6,478 nucleotides of DNA from NCBI GenBank assembly GCA_002493085.1, contig DKXQ01000172.1, positions 1-6,478 of the forward strand, read 5' to 3'. This DNA is from Lachnoclostridium sp. UBA7122. GTDB taxonomy: Bacteria > Bacillota > Clostridia > Lachnospirales > Lachnospiraceae. Below, in pieces: positions 1 to 6,226 of this stretch (the stretch's first letter is position 1; each line of letters opens with the position of its first letter). The position numbers were made by a program, and so were the translations under genes. The notes beneath the pieces were generated by a model. That model was not told the DNA's origin, ran no database searches, and saw nothing but the letters and a program-made list of their open reading frames with translations.

Positions 1-63
1 TCATGTATTTAAGATTTAATATAAGGAAAACTGTAACAAGCAGTTTAAATAGTATATTAGAAT

Positions 64-68
64 GGAGG
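64..68 (+). promoter_or_regulatory. Ribosome binding site fixing the start at 75
   Basis: GGAGG lies 6 nt before ATG 75. It decides between this start and the upstream in-frame ATG at position 3, which would add 24 residues of poor quality (basic, no conserved look). Confidence 0.7.
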
Positions 69-74
69 AATACT

Positions 75-734
75 ATGAAACAGTTTTTGCAGGATTATAA
101 TATGGTCTTTGCAATGGCAGCTGCCGGCTGTCTTACAGTTATGATGAAAAGCATTACAGCTATAGTATACTACAGGCTTATCTGTCAGGCAGAACAAATG
201 GGTACAAGTGATAATAAATACATGAAAGCACTGGTAAGTAAATTTACTGCTTCATATAAGCTAAAACGTGAGGTACACAATGTAAGGTGTATTGTGGACA
301 AGAGTATGTATAACATACGTTTTCTTGGAATTTCAGCAGCAGGAATGAAAAACATAGGATTTTATGGCATAGCTGTTGAACTTATGCTTCTTGTCGCAAG
401 CCTGCTTCTTGGAATTTACTACCATCTGTCTTTAGAATGGTATGCATTAACCTGCCTGTCTGCTGCTGCTGTTATAACACTTCTTGCTACATCAGAAATA
501 TTATTTCAGGTGCACAGAAAGTACAAGTTCCTTATTCTCCAGATGACAGATTATCTTGAAAATGTGCTACAGCCTAAACTCGAAAAAGAATACCTCCATC
601 CAGAAGAAGAAAAGAAATACCAGCACGAGTATTTTGAAAGCGATGAACGTAAAGAACAGCAAAATGAAGCTGCGGCTTCATTGGAGGACCTCAAATTGTT
701 TGAAGAGTTTGTAGAGGAATATTTGGCTGATTAA
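75..734 (+). CDS. Unrecognised three-helix membrane protein with acidic C-terminal tail (219 aa)
   Basis: I do not recognise this family. The start is placed at ATG 75 because GGAGG (64-68) sits 6 nt upstream; an in-frame ATG at position 3 has no visible ribosome site. Hydrophobicity suggests a first membrane segment at about residues 10-32, a polar, mostly basic stretch at 34-85, and two closely spaced segments at about 95-117 and 121-143. From residue 145 on the protein is soluble and highly charged (KLEKEY, HPEEEKK, ESDERKEQQ), ending in an acidic, probably amphipathic helix (LEDLKLFEEFVEEYLAD). One helix, a cytoplasmic loop, a two-helix hairpin and a cytoplasmic tail recalls MotA/ExbB/TolQ-type proteins, but I see no sequence motif that proves kinship. 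The next gene starts 20 bp downstream on the same strand, so the two are probably co-transcribed. The CDS call is secure; the function is unknown. Confidence 0.85.
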   Translation: MKQFLQDYNMVFAMAAAGCLTVMMKSITAIVYYRLICQAEQMGTSDNKYMKALVSKFTASYKLKREVHNVRCIVDKSMYNIRFLGISAAGMKNIGFYGIAVELMLLVASLLLGIYYHLSLEWYALTCLSAAAVITLLATSEILFQVHRKYKFLILQMTDYLENVLQPKLEKEYLHPEEEKKYQHEYFESDERKEQQNEAAASLEDLKLFEEFVEEYLAD

Positions 735-754
735 AAAACTAGATAAGGAAAGGC

Positions 755-1471
755 ATGGTTAATCATATGGAAAAGAGATATAGTATTTCGGATGCATCCA
801 GGCAGGTGGAAGTTGAAAACCACGTACTGCGGTACTGGGAAGAAGAACTTCTGCTGCCGATTGAAAGAAATACAAAGGGACACAGGTTTTATAAAGAAAG
901 TGATATACAAACACTTAAAACAATAAAAGACTTGAAAGAACAGGGATTCCAGCTTAAAGCCATAAAGCTTCTTATGCCAGATATTGACAGGGTACGTACA
1001 ATGAACCCACAGGAGATATACCAGCTCAGGGAGGAACTAAACCAGCAAGTATTAAGGGAGGAAGAAGTGCAAGATAAGAATGTAGTGCCAATTAAGCCAT
1101 CACAGTCAGCAAAACGGACACAGATGCCTGTGAAAAAAAGCAGTGAAGAGAAAATGAAGCAGTTTGAAAATATGCTGATGCGCATGGTTTCACGTGTTGT
1201 CAGCGAAAGTGAACCAGAGACAGAAAAACGGATATATGAAGCTGTGAGCACAAAACTTATGAAGGAGATGGATTATCTTATGAGGGAGAAGGAAGAAGTA
1301 CAAAATAAGCAGATGGAACTGCTTCAACAGATATTAGCTGAGGTAAGAAAGGACATGCCACAAACAGCAGAAACAGCTGCAAGTGATGAAACTAAAAATT
1401 TTGGAATACGTCAGAAGAAAAAAGGGGAAAGTAAGACAAAAAGAAGAAAATTGTTTGCTAAGTCTGTTTAA
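755..1471 (+). CDS. MerR-type DNA-binding protein with C-terminal coiled coil (RacA-like architecture)
   Basis: This 238-aa protein starts with a MerR-type winged helix-turn-helix at about residues 7-75. Visible marks are YSISDASRQVEVENHVLRYW (helix-turn-helix), the wing with NTKGHRFYKESDI, and a following helix LKTIKDLKEQGFQLKAIKLL. No effector-binding domain follows. Instead there is a polar linker (about 105-130), a charged, mostly helical region at about 130-200 that looks like a coiled coil, and a very basic tail (RQKKKGESKTKRRK, 219-232) that may touch DNA. HTH plus coiled coil without a ligand domain is the plan of the Bacillus chromosome-anchoring protein RacA and related MerR-like proteins; orthology is not shown. 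ATG 755 is preferred because AAGGA (745-749) lies 5 nt upstream. ATG 767 (MEKRYS) is an alternative, but its spacing to the purine stretch is long. The gene follows the membrane protein by 20 bp, probably in one operon. DNA binding is a safe inference; the target is unknown. Confidence 0.88.
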   Translation: MVNHMEKRYSISDASRQVEVENHVLRYWEEELLLPIERNTKGHRFYKESDIQTLKTIKDLKEQGFQLKAIKLLMPDIDRVRTMNPQEIYQLREELNQQVLREEEVQDKNVVPIKPSQSAKRTQMPVKKSSEEKMKQFENMLMRMVSRVVSESEPETEKRIYEAVSTKLMKEMDYLMREKEEVQNKQMELLQQILAEVRKDMPQTAETAASDETKNFGIRQKKKGESKTKRRKLFAKSV

Positions 1472-1483
1472 TAGTGTTATAGT
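1455..1483 (+). promoter_or_regulatory. Candidate sigma-A promoter of rmlCD (extended -10)
   Basis: TTGCTA (1455-1460, 4 of 6 matches to TTGACA) is followed by exactly 17 bp and TATAGT (1478-1483). The upstream TGT (1475-1477) makes an extended -10. The predicted start is near 1490, giving a leader of about 45 nt before rmlC. The -35 lies inside the last codons of the merR-like gene. No terminator hairpin was seen between merR and rmlC, so read-through from the upstream pair is also possible. Confidence 0.5.
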
Positions 1484-1521
1484 TAGTATATACAACATAT
1501 ACCAGCTAATTATATTCAGAC

Positions 1522-1528
1522 AAAGGAG
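1522..1528 (+). promoter_or_regulatory. Ribosome binding site fixing the rmlC start
   Basis: AAAGGAG lies 7 nt before ATG 1536. The open frame extends upstream to 1383, but that part overlaps the merR-like gene and encodes low-complexity residues unlike RmlC, so 1536 is the start. Confidence 0.8.
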
Positions 1529-1535
1529 CAGTTTT

Positions 1536-2099
1536 ATGGGTAAATTTATATTTGAAAAGTGTGGAGGCATAGAAGGGCTTTACCTGATAGAGCCTGATGT
1601 ACATGGTGACTCAAGGGGATATTTTTTAGAAACATATAATTATAATGATTTTAAAGCAGCAGGACTGGATATGATATTTGTACAGGACAACCAGTCACTA
1701 TCCACAAAAGGGGTTTTGCGCGGACTTCATTTCCAAAAGGAGCATACACAGGGAAAACTGGTACGTGTAATCAGTGGTGAAGTATTTGATGTTGCAGTTG
1801 ATATACGCAAAGGCTCAAAGACATATGGCAAATGGTCAGGTGTAATCTTAAGTGCAGAAAAAAAGAATATGTTTTATGTCCCAGAGGGCTTTGCACATGG
1901 GTTTTATGTATTATCAGATATTGCAGAATTTACTTATAAATGTACAGATTTTTATGACCCATCATCAGAAGCAGGCATTAAGTGGGACGACCCTGTATTA
2001 AATATAGACTGGCCTGTCCCAGAAGGGGAAAAGCCGCTTATATCTGAAAAAGATGAAAAAAATCCTCTATTTTCAGAGGATATTTTCTTAAATTACTAA
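1536..2099 (+). CDS. rmlC: dTDP-4-dehydrorhamnose 3,5-epimerase (RmlC)
   Basis: RmlC epimerises C3 and C5 of dTDP-4-dehydro-6-deoxy-glucose, the third step of dTDP-L-rhamnose synthesis, in the cytosol. The protein is 187 aa, the usual length for this cupin family. Seen in the sequence: the substrate-binding start (DSRGYFLETYN, 25-35), the hallmark LRGLHFQ with the catalytic base His65, the cupin strands GKLVRVISGEVFDVAVDIRKGS, the VPEGFAHGF motif (115-123), the YKCTDFY segment with Tyr134 and Tyr140 (one is expected to be the proton donor, by analogy with Salmonella RmlC) and a C-terminal LISEKDEKNP with Asp173, the likely partner of the catalytic histidine. The start follows AAAGGAG. It lies 27 bp before rmlD in the same direction and shares its terminator. 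No truncation or missing catalytic residue is apparent. Confidence 0.95.
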   Translation: MGKFIFEKCGGIEGLYLIEPDVHGDSRGYFLETYNYNDFKAAGLDMIFVQDNQSLSTKGVLRGLHFQKEHTQGKLVRVISGEVFDVAVDIRKGSKTYGKWSGVILSAEKKNMFYVPEGFAHGFYVLSDIAEFTYKCTDFYDPSSEAGIKWDDPVLNIDWPVPEGEKPLISEKDEKNPLFSEDIFLNY

Positions 2100-2126
2100 T
2101 TAATTTTCAGGAGAGAAGTAAAAATT

Positions 2127-2993
2127 ATGAATATGAAAAAAGTACTAATTACCGGATGCAATGGGCAGCTTGGACGGGCCCTTTTTCACCTGTTAAAAGA
2201 TACAGATATAGAAATATTAAACACAGATGCAGATACACTTGATATATGTAATCCTGGACAGGTGGACAAGTTCATAGACATGCATAAGCCAGACACAATT
2301 ATAAACTGTGCTGCACATACTGCTGTAAATAAATGTGAAATAGATGCAGACAATGCAGAAAGGATTAATGCATATGGACCTGAAAATCTTGCCAGGGCAG
2401 CAGAGAGGACAGGCGCACAGATAGTACAGGTATCTACTGATTATGTATTTGATGGCAGTGCCAAAGTACCATATATTGAAGAAGACCAGACTAATCCACA
2501 GAGTGTATATGGAAAAACCAAACTTGCAGGTGAACAGGCTGTTATAAATAACTGCAGCCGGTATTTTATAGTCAGGACAGCATGGCTATATGGCGATGGC
2601 AGCAATTTTGTAAAAACCATGCTTAAACTTGCAGATGAAAGGGACACTTTAACCGTTGTCAATGACCAGTATGGTACACCAACCTCTGCGATGGAACTTG
2701 CAAGGATGATACTTCATATCATACCTTCCGGGGAATATGGCATATACCATGGGACTTGTGAAGGACAGACGAACTGGTATGAATTTGCATGTGAGATAAT
2801 GAAACAGGCAGGGAAAAAGACAAAAATAATTCCAGTTACAACAGATGAATATAAAACAGAAGAAAAATCCGCAAAAAGACCAATGTATTCTGTACTTGAG
2901 AACAGAAGGCTCAATTCAATGGGGAGCTACCGCATGAAAGATTGGAAGGAAGCCTTTATGGAATATATGGAACAGAACAGATATACAAAATAA
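2127..2993 (+). CDS. rmlD: dTDP-4-dehydrorhamnose reductase (RmlD)
   Basis: RmlD reduces dTDP-4-dehydro-L-rhamnose with NAD(P)H to dTDP-L-rhamnose, the donor for rhamnose in cell-wall or surface polysaccharide. The 288-aa length is normal. It is an extended short-chain dehydrogenase. Visible motifs: Rossmann glycine motif GCNGQLG (10-16), NCAAHTAVNKCE (60-71), STDYVFDG (103-110), YGKTKLAGE with the YxxxK pair Tyr128/Lys132, RTAWLYG (150-156), VNDQYGTPT (178-186) and the C-terminal RPMYSVL (251-257). Thr104, Tyr128 and Lys132 match the known catalytic triad of the family. ATG 2127 follows AGGAGAG (2109-2115) at 11 nt, a slightly long spacing; ATG 2133 would be longer still. It is co-directional with rmlC and ends just before a strong hairpin. 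rmlA (thymidylyltransferase) and rmlB (4,6-dehydratase) are not in this window and must be encoded elsewhere. Confidence 0.95.
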   Translation: MNMKKVLITGCNGQLGRALFHLLKDTDIEILNTDADTLDICNPGQVDKFIDMHKPDTIINCAAHTAVNKCEIDADNAERINAYGPENLARAAERTGAQIVQVSTDYVFDGSAKVPYIEEDQTNPQSVYGKTKLAGEQAVINNCSRYFIVRTAWLYGDGSNFVKTMLKLADERDTLTVVNDQYGTPTSAMELARMILHIIPSGEYGIYHGTCEGQTNWYEFACEIMKQAGKKTKIIPVTTDEYKTEEKSAKRPMYSVLENRRLNSMGSYRMKDWKEAFMEYMEQNRYTK

Positions 2994-2997
2994 CACA

Positions 2998-3037
2998 AAG
3001 AAAACCACCAGCAGTTATTCCTGCTGGTGGTTTTCTG
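2998..3037. terminator. Bidirectional intrinsic terminator between rmlD and the BIG2 gene
   Basis: A perfect inverted repeat of about 15 bp has its left arm at 3000-3014 (GAAAACCACCAGCAG), a 6-nt loop TTATTC (3015-3020) and its right arm at 3021-3035. The arms carry a GC-rich core flanked by A-run and T-run ends, so both strands show hairpin plus U-tract. It starts a few bases after the rmlD stop and lies 12-14 bp beyond the stop of the convergent minus-strand gene, so it probably serves both. Confidence 0.93.
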
Positions 3038-3048
3038 TTATCAGTATT

Positions 3049-3696
3049 TTACTTTACAGTTATCCTGCATTTGTCAGAACTGCCATTTGATATTGTAGCT
3101 GTGATATATGCTGTGCCTTTTGCTTTAGTGTAGATTTTGCCTTTAGACGAAACTGACACTATGTTATTGTCAGAACTTTCAAAAACAGGCACTTCATCTG
3201 TAATACTTGGCCGGAGTGTGTACTGGAGTCTTCTGCTTTCTCCAATATCCAGTCTGTATTTGTCTCTGCGGAACTTTATGCTTACAGCTTTTGGAGTTAC
3301 ATCTACTGTAAACTTCAATGTATATGTATTACTTACAAACAAAAAAACTGGTTCCTGTATCTTTACCGTAATAGTAGCCGTACCTACACCAACACCAGTG
3401 TATTCACAAGTGTTATTTTCTTTTGGGATTACAGTAAGAATTGATTCATCTGAACTTTTATACGTAACATCACATTCTGAAGGTACTTTAAAAACAGTAA
3501 GTGTATCACTTGTACCAGTTAAAATTGAAGTGCTTTCTCTTTTAAGAAATGGTGATACATCTGAAGTACGCTTTCCTTTTTTAGCTACGCTGGTTTTTTT
3601 GTTAAAAGTACCAGATGAGGCAAAAGCTTTATCACACGGGACCAACATAATGGCAAGAAGCAAGGCCAGCATACAGATACGTGTTATCTTGCGCAT
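3049..3696 (-). CDS. Small secreted protein with Ig-like (BIG2) domains
   Basis: This 215-aa protein starts with a clear export signal: basic n-region (MRKITR), hydrophobic core (about 8-19) and a likely signal peptidase I site after AFA at residues 24-26. Cys21 follows a proline, so it is a poor lipobox. A basic, Ser/Thr-rich linker (about 30-55) leads to two beta-rich repeats. The first (about 56-133) is diverged, with TYKSSDESILTVI and GVGVGTATITV. The second (about 137-214) is a good BIG2 domain: VSIKFRRDKYRLDIGESRRLQY, FESSDNNIVSVSSKGKIYTKAKGTAYITA, ending in CRITVK. BIG2 domains occur in adhesins and surface proteins of Firmicutes. There is no LPXTG, S-layer homology or enzyme domain, so the protein is probably released or held non-covalently; partner and function are unknown. 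The start is fixed by AAAGGAGGA (3701-3709, minus strand). It is transcribed away from the two-component genes and toward rmlD. Confidence 0.9.
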   Translation of the reverse strand: MRKITRICMLALLLAIMLVPCDKAFASSGTFNKKTSVAKKGKRTSDVSPFLKRESTSILTGTSDTLTVFKVPSECDVTYKSSDESILTVIPKENNTCEYTGVGVGTATITVKIQEPVFLFVSNTYTLKFTVDVTPKAVSIKFRRDKYRLDIGESRRLQYTLRPSITDEVPVFESSDNNIVSVSSKGKIYTKAKGTAYITATISNGSSDKCRITVK

Positions 3697-3766
3697 TTTT
3701 TCCTCCTTTACATAAATATTAGTATAGTTAAATAGGTTTACCAGTACTGTGTAATAGCTGCCTTAA

Positions 3767-3772
3767 ATTATA
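3767..3772 (-). promoter_or_regulatory. Candidate -10 element for the BIG2 gene
   Basis: The minus strand reads TATAAT here, a perfect -10 match, giving a start near 3760 and a leader of about 63 nt. No convincing -35 lies 16-18 bp upstream, so the promoter may need an activator. A second possible -10 on the minus strand (TATACT, plus-strand 3721-3726) also lacks a -35. The region is very A/T-rich, so chance matches are likely. Confidence 0.3.
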
Positions 3773-3805
3773 TATACTATACTATTTAGCATAATAAAAA
3801 ATATA

Positions 3806-3823
3806 GATGTCAGATTGATGTCA
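3806..3823. promoter_or_regulatory. 11-bp-period direct repeat, candidate response-regulator binding site
   Basis: GATGTCA occurs at 3806-3812 and again at 3817-3823, separated by GATT, so the period is exactly 11 bp, one helical turn. OmpR/PhoB-type regulators bind as head-to-tail dimers to 7-bp half sites with this spacing; E. coli PhoB boxes carry a TGTCA core too. The site is centred about 64 bp upstream of the predicted start for the response regulator and about 55 bp upstream of the candidate start of the divergent BIG2 gene. Direct repeat: seen. Regulator identity: inference. Confidence 0.45.
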
Positions 3824-3863
3824 TATAAATTACTTTTTTTGCCATATTTATTTCGCAAATTTG

Positions 3864-3872
3864 TGTTATACT
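3864..3872 (+). promoter_or_regulatory. Extended -10 promoter of the response regulator-kinase operon
   Basis: TGT followed by TATACT (3867-3872) is a strong extended -10. The -35 position 17 bp upstream (ATATTT) is weak. A good TTGCCA at 3839-3844 is 22 bp away, which is too far. The start is predicted near 3879, giving a leader of about 70 nt. A start here rules out the upstream in-frame ATG codons at 3815 and 3818. The weak -35 fits a promoter helped by an activator bound to the direct repeat upstream. Confidence 0.5.
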
Positions 3873-3949
3873 TATACAGTAGTAACAATAGTAATCTGAA
3901 AACAGGGTCAATGGCAGTATATAAACTATATGCAGAAATGAGGTGTTAT

Positions 3950-4651
3950 ATGCAGTATATTTTGATAGCAGATGATAATCCAGATATCACAGATATTCTA
4001 TCAGTATATGTAAAAAAGGAAGGTTATGAACCAGTAGTAGCAAAGGACGGCATAGAGGCTGAAAGGCTTTATGAAAATTATAAGCCAGCGGCTTTGCTGC
4101 TGGACGTTATGATGCCGCTAAAAGATGGTTATGAAGTGTGCAAAAGCATCCGCAGGAAATCCAGTGTACCAATTATACTTATAACTGCCCGTGGAGAAGA
4201 TTATGATAAGATAATGGGGCTGGACATAGGTGCAGATGATTATATAGTTAAACCATTTAGTCCAAGCGAGGTTATGGCAAGGCTCCGGGCAGTCCTGCGC
4301 AGATTTGTTGCATCAGAAGTATCAGAAAATTCTGATACAGTGCTCAGAATTAACAATATGACTGTAAATCTTGAAGAATACTCCTTTACAGTCAACAATA
4401 AAAAAATACCACTTACAAAAAAGGAAATTGAAACTATGTGGACACTGGCAAGTAATCCTAACAAAGTATTTACCAGAGACAACCTGCTTGACAGTCTCTG
4501 GGGATACGACTACTATGGTGACAGCAGGACAGTTGATTCACATATAAAAAGGCTGCGGGCCAAAATTGATACAGTAGAGCACCCGGCATGGAGTATTAAA
4601 ACAATATGGGGAGTCGGGTATAAATTTGAAATAAATGATGGTGATGTATAA
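3950..4651 (+). CDS. OmpR/PhoB-family response regulator
   Basis: A 233-aa cytosolic transcription factor with a normal two-domain plan. The receiver domain (about 2-117) shows the acidic pair Asp8/Asp9, the phospho-acceptor Asp52 in LLLDVMMPLKDG, the switch Thr79 in LITARGE, Tyr98 and Lys101 in ADDYIVKPF. The winged-helix DNA-binding domain (about 130-229) shows LTKKEIETMWTLASNPNKVFTRDNLL, the recognition helix region RTVDSHIKRLRAKI and the final wing IKTIWGVGYKFE. All expected key residues are present. The start at 3950 is chosen because the protein then begins directly with the receiver fold (MQYILIADDN) and has GAGG at 3940-3943, 6 nt upstream; a longer frame from 3815 would add 45 residues of non-family sequence. 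The kinase gene follows after 17 bp. It likely regulates its own operon and perhaps the divergent secreted protein. It resembles PhoP/ResD/WalR-type regulators, but I cannot assign an ortholog. Confidence 0.95.
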   Translation: MQYILIADDNPDITDILSVYVKKEGYEPVVAKDGIEAERLYENYKPAALLLDVMMPLKDGYEVCKSIRRKSSVPIILITARGEDYDKIMGLDIGADDYIVKPFSPSEVMARLRAVLRRFVASEVSENSDTVLRINNMTVNLEEYSFTVNNKKIPLTKKEIETMWTLASNPNKVFTRDNLLDSLWGYDYYGDSRTVDSHIKRLRAKIDTVEHPAWSIKTIWGVGYKFEINDGDV

Positions 4652-4668
4652 GTACAGAGGTATAGCAT

Positions 4669-6216
4669 ATGTATAACAGGATAAAGAAGCTTTTGAACCA
4701 GTTACTAGAAAAGGCACAGATAAAAAATATATGGTTAGCAGTAATAAATAATGATATTATAATGAAAATATACTTATGTTTTACATTTGTCCTGCTCCTT
4801 ACAGGGCTTCTTACAGGCATTATATTTATCAGGTTATACAGGCAGAACTATCTGCGTTCATATACAGAACTCCTTACAAAACAAGGGCGCACTATTGCAA
4901 AAAGGGTGGCAAAATTTGAAAGAAATGGGAAACTGGGCAAGTTCCAAAAGTATAGTACATATATTGATGAAATTGAAAGTTCTGAAAACACAGATATATG
5001 GATATTGTCAAATGAACTTGCCAAAAATCCGCTTTCGGGTGAATATACTAATGCAGAAACAAATGATGGCAGTCTTACAGGTGATATGTATAGTGTAATC
5101 AGCCAGGCATATGAAGGAAAAATTGCTTCAAGCTCAAGCTTTGATGATGTATATGGCATGGCCATTCTGAGAGTTGCCATTCCTATTTATAATAAAAAAG
5201 CAAATGAGATAAGCGGTGCTGTTATGATGGTATCTATGATTGATAAACAGACTATGGGAATTGATAAAGGTACATACCTCATTGTTCTAAGCCTGTTTTT
5301 ATCATTTGTTATATCATATGTTGTTGCATTTATATTTTCTAAATACCTTTCAAAACCACTCAATAAAATCAGCAGGAATATAAGCAGGATTTCCAAAGGA
5401 GATTATTCATCAATAGAGCCCAGGAATCCTAAGACCCAGCTTGGTAAAATTGAAATAACCCTTAACCAGCTTGCACTCCAGCTTGGACGTTCTGAAAAGG
5501 AACGCAAAAATTTAGAACAGGTAAGAAGGGACTTCTTTGCCAATGTATCACATGAACTAAGGACACCAATTACAGTTATACGCGGATATGCAGAAACGCT
5601 TAATGATGGTGTTATTACAGACAGGCATGCCATAACGGACATGTACCAGCGTATGTTGTCTGAGTGCCAGGGAATGGAAAGGCTTGTGGGTGATTTATTT
5701 ATACTGTCAAAAATGCAAAATCCTGATTTCCAGATTGAAAAAGAACCTGTAAGCCTTATGCAGATATTTGATGATATAAATAAAAGTGCAAGTGTAATAG
5801 GCAAAGAAAAAAATATACAGTTTATAGAACATCTTCCAGATAACGACCCATGCATGATGCTTGGTGACTATATGCGCCTGCGCCAGATGTTCCTTATTAT
5901 AATAGATAATGCTGTTAAGTTTTCACATGACAATGGAAAAATAACTATAAAAATAGCTAAGACAGATGAAAAATTATATATAAGCATTGCAGATGAAGGT
6001 GTAGGCATATCTAAAGAAGAACTGCCGTATATATTTGAGAAGTTTTATAAATCAAAGCTTAAACAGAATGAAAAAGGAACAGGACTTGGACTGATGATTG
6101 CCAAACAGATATCATTAAAACATGGCGGGGAGCTGGCAGTGCAAAGTGAAAAAGGCCATGGGACAGTATTTTCCTTTGTGTTTGATGAATGTACTTCAAT
6201 GGAGGGTTATGAATAG
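4669..6216 (+). CDS. Membrane sensor histidine kinase (PhoR/ResE/WalK-like)
   Basis: This 515-aa kinase pairs with the response regulator 17 bp upstream. AGAGG (4656-4660) lies 8 nt before the ATG. Domains in order: a cytoplasmic N-terminal stretch of about 33 residues; membrane helix at about 34-55; an external sensor region of about 145 residues (56-201), possibly Cache/PAS-like because it ends in LRVAIPIYNKKANEISGAVMMV, a pattern common in such folds; membrane helix at about 202-224; HAMP linker (about 225-277, with SKPLNKISRNISRISKGDYS); HisKA with the phospho-acceptor His295 in FFANVSHELRTPITVIRGYAETL; and an ATPase domain with N-box Asn414 (IIIDNAVKFS), G1 box DEGVGI (442-447), F-box IFEKFYKSK (456-464) and G2 box GTGLGL (470-475). 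It autophosphorylates and passes phosphate to Asp52 of the partner. All catalytic boxes are intact. The signal is unknown. No cytoplasmic PAS domain lies between HAMP and HisKA, unlike WalK. Confidence 0.95.
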   Translation: MYNRIKKLLNQLLEKAQIKNIWLAVINNDIIMKIYLCFTFVLLLTGLLTGIIFIRLYRQNYLRSYTELLTKQGRTIAKRVAKFERNGKLGKFQKYSTYIDEIESSENTDIWILSNELAKNPLSGEYTNAETNDGSLTGDMYSVISQAYEGKIASSSSFDDVYGMAILRVAIPIYNKKANEISGAVMMVSMIDKQTMGIDKGTYLIVLSLFLSFVISYVVAFIFSKYLSKPLNKISRNISRISKGDYSSIEPRNPKTQLGKIEITLNQLALQLGRSEKERKNLEQVRRDFFANVSHELRTPITVIRGYAETLNDGVITDRHAITDMYQRMLSECQGMERLVGDLFILSKMQNPDFQIEKEPVSLMQIFDDINKSASVIGKEKNIQFIEHLPDNDPCMMLGDYMRLRQMFLIIIDNAVKFSHDNGKITIKIAKTDEKLYISIADEGVGISKEELPYIFEKFYKSKLKQNEKGTGLGLMIAKQISLKHGGELAVQSEKGHGTVFSFVFDECTSMEGYE

Positions 6217-6226
6217 TAACGCATAA
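6209..6226 (+). other. Five-codon reading frame with strong ribosome site, overlapping the kinase stop
   Basis: GGAGGG (6201-6206) is followed after 2 nt by ATG (6209-6211), then four more codons (MNSNA) and TAA. It overlaps the end of the kinase gene in another frame. It may be chance, since GGAGGGTTAT also encodes kinase residues, or the remnant of a lost translationally coupled gene. No function is claimed. Confidence 0.15.

Noticed and set aside
53..58. TATATT as a -10 for the first gene
   Set aside because: The start of transcription would fall inside the ribosome binding site, and no adequate -35 is present.
3..74. N-terminal extension of the first gene from ATG 3
   Set aside because: No ribosome site precedes it, and GGAGG at 64-68 clearly serves ATG 75.
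889..1251. Minus-strand open frame inside the merR-like gene
   Set aside because: It has Ser/Phe-rich composition typical of antisense shadow frames and no ribosome site; the plus-strand MerR domain is clear.
1383..1535. 51-residue extension of RmlC
   Set aside because: It overlaps the merR-like gene, is unlike RmlC, and ATG 1536 has a good ribosome site and gives the normal family length.
3137..3715. Long plus-strand open frame opposite the BIG2 gene
   Set aside because: The minus-strand protein has a signal peptide, recognisable BIG2 domain and strong ribosome site; the plus-strand frame is its mirror and lies past the rmlD terminator.
3720..3790. Similar short A/T words (TAGTATAG, TAAATAG and their complements) on both sides of 3755
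   Set aside because: The order of the words does not form a consistent hairpin or repeat; in such A/T-rich DNA this is likely chance.
3815..3949. 45-residue extension of the response regulator
   Set aside because: It would start upstream of the predicted promoter, does not resemble any receiver domain, and ATG 3950 gives the standard length.
5403..5855. Minus-strand open frame of 150 codons inside the kinase gene
   Set aside because: It lies opposite the HisKA region, whose plus-strand motifs are unambiguous.
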